Part shown: positions 61,504-64,000 of the stretch, in pieces
Layout of the letters: every line of letters starts with the position of its first letter
Position numbering within the stretch: the stretch's first letter is position 1
Source: Kineococcus rhizosphaerae
GTDB lineage: Bacteria; Actinomycetota; Actinomycetes; Actinomycetales; Kineococcaceae
DNA length: 64,000 nucleotides
NCBI RefSeq assembly: GCF_003002055.1
Contig: NZ_PVZF01000013.1
Location: 108,721 to 172,720 of the forward strand
Reading direction: 5' to 3'
Notes under the pieces: generated by a model
Told to the model about the DNA's origin: nothing
The model's database searches: none
The model's input: only the letters and a program-made list of their open reading frames with translations
Translations under genes and position numbers: made by a program

Positions 61504-62046
61504 TCAGGGCGCGTCGACCGGGGACCCGTCCGCGTGCCGGTCGGGGTTCTCGGCGCGGAACTCCTCCAGCGTCAGGCCGTACCTCGCCGCGTTCCGGGCG
61601 TCCTCGGCGTCCGCGTACCGGTTCCAGTCGTCGACGAGGCGCTGGGTGAGCAGCTGGAAGTCGATGCAGCCGTAGGTCCCGCCCTCCGGCAGGTCCGGCG
61701 GCGGGGTGCAGTTCGACTCGGTCTGGTACTGCTGCGGGTCGAAGCAGCTCGAGGACGAGGGGACGAACGTCTCCTCGGGGTCCGCCGGGGTCGTGTCGCC
61801 CTCCTCGGAGTCGTCCTGGAAGACGCACGTGCGCGTCGGCATCGAGGTCGCCATCGGCCCGCCCTGCAGCCAGTCGAAGTGCGCGGCCTCCTCCGCGGCC
61901 TCCTCCGGCGTCTGCGTCCAGTCGTCGGACGAGGTCGGCTCGGAGGTGGGCGCAGCGCTCGCGGCGGAGGAGCCGGGAGCGGGTTGCGTGCCGCAGGCCC
62001 CGAGGGCCAGGACGAGCGAGGCGAGGGGCAGGACGAGGAGGCGCAC
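61504..62046 (-). CDS. Predicted lipoprotein
   Basis: The 180-aa product has a lipoprotein signal (LLVLPLASLVLALGAC, lipobox LGAC, Cys about 18), a Ser/Thr/Pro/Glu-rich linker and a C-terminal domain with several Cys (RTCVFQDD, SSSCFDPQQY, SNCTPPP, GTYGCIDFQ), likely disulfide-bonded. Function is unknown. GTG 62046 is the start. Confidence 0.75.
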   Translation of the reverse strand: MRLLVLPLASLVLALGACGTQPAPGSSAASAAPTSEPTSSDDWTQTPEEAAEEAAHFDWLQGGPMATSMPTRTCVFQDDSEEGDTTPADPEETFVPSSSSCFDPQQYQTESNCTPPPDLPEGGTYGCIDFQLLTQRLVDDWNRYADAEDARNAARYGLTLEEFRAENPDRHADGSPVDAP

Positions 62047-62201
62047 CGGCCGGACCCTCCCAGGGGCCCCGCCCGCTGCGCAGGCCGACGCCGGAGGTTC
62101 GCCCGTCCGGCGCCCCCCGGGTGCGGCGGCGCGACGGGCGGGGCACGGGCGGTCACGGGCCTCCCCTCGCCGGCCCGCCGCGCACCCGCCACCCTGTGGG
62201 C

Positions 62202-62441
62202 ATGACCGACACCGACCACCCCCAGCCGCCGGCGCCCGTCGCCGACCACGTCAGCGCCCTGACCGGCTACCTGGAGCAGCTGCACGCCGTCGCCGCGAGC
62301 TCCGACACCGCCGCTGCGGGCCTGGCCGACGACCTGCGCACCGCCGCGCTGGGCGACCTGCGCGCCCTGGCCACCGCCTGCGGCGTCGACTGGGACGGTG
62401 TCCTGGCCGAGCGCGACCGCCGCTCCGTCGTGGCGGAGTAG
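62202..62441 (+). CDS. Small hypothetical protein
   Basis: The 79-aa product is helical and soluble (VADHVSALTGYLEQLHAVAA, then GLADDLRTAALGDLRALATA). No family is recognised. The start ATG 62202 lies in a normal spacing to the next gene. It is in the same direction as the HAD gene 37 bp downstream and may be co-transcribed with it. Confidence 0.55.
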   Translation: MTDTDHPQPPAPVADHVSALTGYLEQLHAVAASSDTAAAGLADDLRTAALGDLRALATACGVDWDGVLAERDRRSVVAE

Positions 62442-62478
62442 CGGCCGGGCACCTCCGCGCGGGTGGGAGGATCGGGGG

Positions 62479-63378
62479 GTGACGACCGCCCCGCCCTTCG
62501 GCCTCCTCCTCGACGTCGACGGCCCGATCGCGAGCCCCGTGACGCGCTCGATCAGCGCCCCCGGCCTCCTCGACAGCCTCCTCGAACTCCTCGCCGCCGG
62601 GATCCCGGTCGTCTTCAACACGGGCCGTTCCGACGAGTTCCTCCGCGAGCAGGTCGTCGGCCCGATCCTCGCCGCGGGCCTGCCCGCCGGTGCGCGGCTG
62701 CACGCGGTCTGCGAGAAGGGCGCCGTGACGTTCAGCGTCACGGCCGGCGGCATGGGCGACGTCGAGGTCGACCGGGCCGTCGCGGTCCCCGCCGAGGCCG
62801 TCGAGCGCCTCGAGGCGCTGGCGCGCGACGACTTCGGCGACGTCCTGTTCGTCGACGGCGGCAAGCGCGCCATGGTCTCCCTCGAGCAGCGCCTCGACGT
62901 GGACTCCGCGACCTACCTCGCGCGCCAGCCCGAGTTCGAGAAGGCCGCGCTGCAGGTCTTCGCCGAGCTCGACCTCGGCGTCACCTGGAAGGGCGTGTCC
63001 GTGCCCGACGCCCACGGCGCCGTGGACTGGCGCATCGACCCCACGATCATCTCGACCGACGTCGAGTCCGTGCTGCTCGGCAAGGACCGCGGCGCCGAGA
63101 CGGCCCTGCGCCTGCTGGCCGCCGACGGCCCGCTGCCCACGGCCTGGCGCACGGTCGGGGACTCCCGCACCGACTACGCGATGGCCGACTGGCTGCACGC
63201 CCAGGGCCACGTCGTCGTCCACGTCGACGTCCGTCCCGCCGACGGCGTCCCCGTCACGCCCTACCCCGTCCTCGTGCCGCGGCACACCGTCCACGACGAG
63301 GCCGGTGCCGCCTGGCTGGCCCGGCTGGCCGCCGTCGTGCGCGGCGAGGCCGCCGACGACACCGGCTTCGACGCCTGA
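62479..63378 (+). CDS. HAD-superfamily hydrolase
   Basis: The 299-aa protein has HAD motif I (LLLDVDGPI), motif II (VVFNTGRS) and motif IV (TVGDSRTDYAMADWL), with a cap-like insert between (VCEKGAVTFSVTAG). It resembles Cof/sucrose-phosphatase-type HAD phosphatases. The substrate is unknown. GTG 62479 is chosen from the position of motif I at residues 8-16. Confidence 0.82.
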   Translation: MTTAPPFGLLLDVDGPIASPVTRSISAPGLLDSLLELLAAGIPVVFNTGRSDEFLREQVVGPILAAGLPAGARLHAVCEKGAVTFSVTAGGMGDVEVDRAVAVPAEAVERLEALARDDFGDVLFVDGGKRAMVSLEQRLDVDSATYLARQPEFEKAALQVFAELDLGVTWKGVSVPDAHGAVDWRIDPTIISTDVESVLLGKDRGAETALRLLAADGPLPTAWRTVGDSRTDYAMADWLHAQGHVVVHVDVRPADGVPVTPYPVLVPRHTVHDEAGAAWLARLAAVVRGEAADDTGFDA

Positions 63379-64000
63379 TCAGGCCTCGGGCTGACGAGCG
63401 ATGAAGGCCGCCATCCCCGGGACCGTGAAGGCGACGACCCCGTGCTCGGGGGCGTAGACGAGCCCCTTCTCGATCAGCTTCGCCCGCACCGGCCCCAGGC
63501 TGCTGTTCCGCTTGCCCAACCGCGTCGCGACCTCGCCCGAGGAGCTGCCCGCGTCACCATCGACCGCCATGGCTCGCAAGTACTGCTGCTCACCGCGAGT
63601 GGCGCGGTCCCAGCGGGCGCGGAAGAAGCCGGAGTCGAGGGTGGCCCTGCCGGAGACGACCCCGACCCGTGCGTCGGTGAGGTCGATCCCGGGTCCCGTC
63701 GCTTCGTTCCAGGTGTCCTGGCCGAACTGCTGGATGAAGTACGGGTACCCCGAGGCTTCTCGCAGGACGAGTGCTGCCGCCGCGGGTTCCCAGTCGACGG
63801 ATTCCGCACGCGCCGGGGCGAGCAGCGCTTCTTCAGCCAGACCGGGCTCCAGGTGCTCGATGCGCGAGAAGTCGAAGAGGCGTTCCGAGTACGACTTGGC
63901 TTCCGGGTTGTGTCCACCAGAGTGGTGTACGACCAGGCCGGTGACAGGCGTGGCTGACACGTAGAAGGCGGCCACCGCGTGATGCTTCGAAGGACCTCTC
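63379..64000 (-). CDS. AAA-family ATPase, C-terminal part (edge fragment)
   Basis: The frame is open to the right edge and shows the C-terminal half of an ORC1/Cdc6-like AAA ATPase: AKSYSERLFDFSRIEHLEPG, YPYFIQQFGQDTWNEATG, a winged helix (GEVATRLGKRNSSLGPVRAKL) and YAPEHGVVAFTVPG. The part just before AKSYSERLF (PVTGLVVHHSGGHNPE) does not match the usual VGAGLPQL-like strand, so a frameshift or divergence upstream is possible. Its stop shares a GCCTGATCAGGC palindrome with the convergent HAD gene. Confidence 0.7.
   Translation of the reverse strand, partial: RGPSKHHAVAAFYVSATPVTGLVVHHSGGHNPEAKSYSERLFDFSRIEHLEPGLAEEALLAPARAESVDWEPAAAALVLREASGYPYFIQQFGQDTWNEATGPGIDLTDARVGVVSGRATLDSGFFRARWDRATRGEQQYLRAMAVDGDAGSSSGEVATRLGKRNSSLGPVRAKLIEKGLVYAPEHGVVAFTVPGMAAFIARQPEA

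Overview
The window is very GC-rich, uses GTG starts freely, has many 4-bp ATGA/GTGA gene overlaps and carries actinobacterial families (SARP, SigE-type ECF sigma, FBP zinc finger, Spl-like radical SAM, C-S-G type HutH). It is chromosomal DNA of an actinobacterium. A Kineococcus-like (Kineosporiaceae) host is my best guess, from gene style only.

Layout. 1-9.4 kb: an edge fragment of a luciferase-like oxidoreductase; a VOC gene divergent from soxR with a near-consensus SoxR box between them; a PAS/GAF/SpoIIE phosphatase; a tRNA-Gly(GCC) with its own terminator; an FBP zinc-finger gene; and two large GGDEF-EAL proteins. 9.4-18.9 kb: a CPA2 antiporter, then a WxWxIP flavin-dependent halogenase-like gene, a HopA1-family protein, an LxmK-like kinase and, divergently, a C39-like ABC exporter, followed by an ABC-2 efflux pair and a small secreted peptide. 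19-26 kb: a FIST/GGDEF-EAL pair, an ECF sigma factor with its membrane partner, and a loosely packed stretch with small hypothetical genes, a hydrolase pseudogene and several dispersed repeats. 26-36.6 kb: an IS3-OrfA-like orphan, then an operon (paired M16 peptidases, LLM/F420-type reductase, EpiD-like flavoprotein decarboxylase, degenerate APH-fold protein), a SARP regulator divergent from a UbiA prenyltransferase, a NarL-type two-component system, and two or three tiny precursor peptides. 37-46 kb: a catabolic cluster (SDR, IclR, Zn-ADH, SDR, HisD-like dehydrogenase, NCS1 permease, FMN hydroxyacid oxidase, HisC-like aminotransferase). 46-53 kb: a spore-photoproduct-lyase homologue, VOC/TetR pair, hydrolase, a chemoreceptor with an orphan sugar-binding lipoprotein, and OsmC. 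53-59.7 kb: a complete hutH-hutU-hutF-hutI operon behind a divergent IclR gene. 59.8-64 kb: a membrane diguanylate cyclase, small genes, a HAD hydrolase and an edge fragment of an AAA ATPase.

The main result is a probable class V lanthipeptide (lexapeptide/cacaoidin/pristinin-like) gene cluster split into two complementary halves. The left half (10.7-18.7 kb) has kinase, HopA1-type protein, exporter and halogenase-like enzyme. The right half (26.5-36.6 kb) has two precursors with a shared leader and C-terminal Cys, the Cys decarboxylase, the dehydroalanine-type reductase, the peptidase pair and the regulators. About 8 kb of unrelated genes lie between. A halogenase-like and a UbiA-like gene in this setting would be unusual tailoring.

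A second theme is cyclic-di-GMP signalling: four GGDEF proteins, one with a degenerate cyclase motif. A third is a 21-bp tandem repeat that appears at three places, each time directly behind a stop codon.
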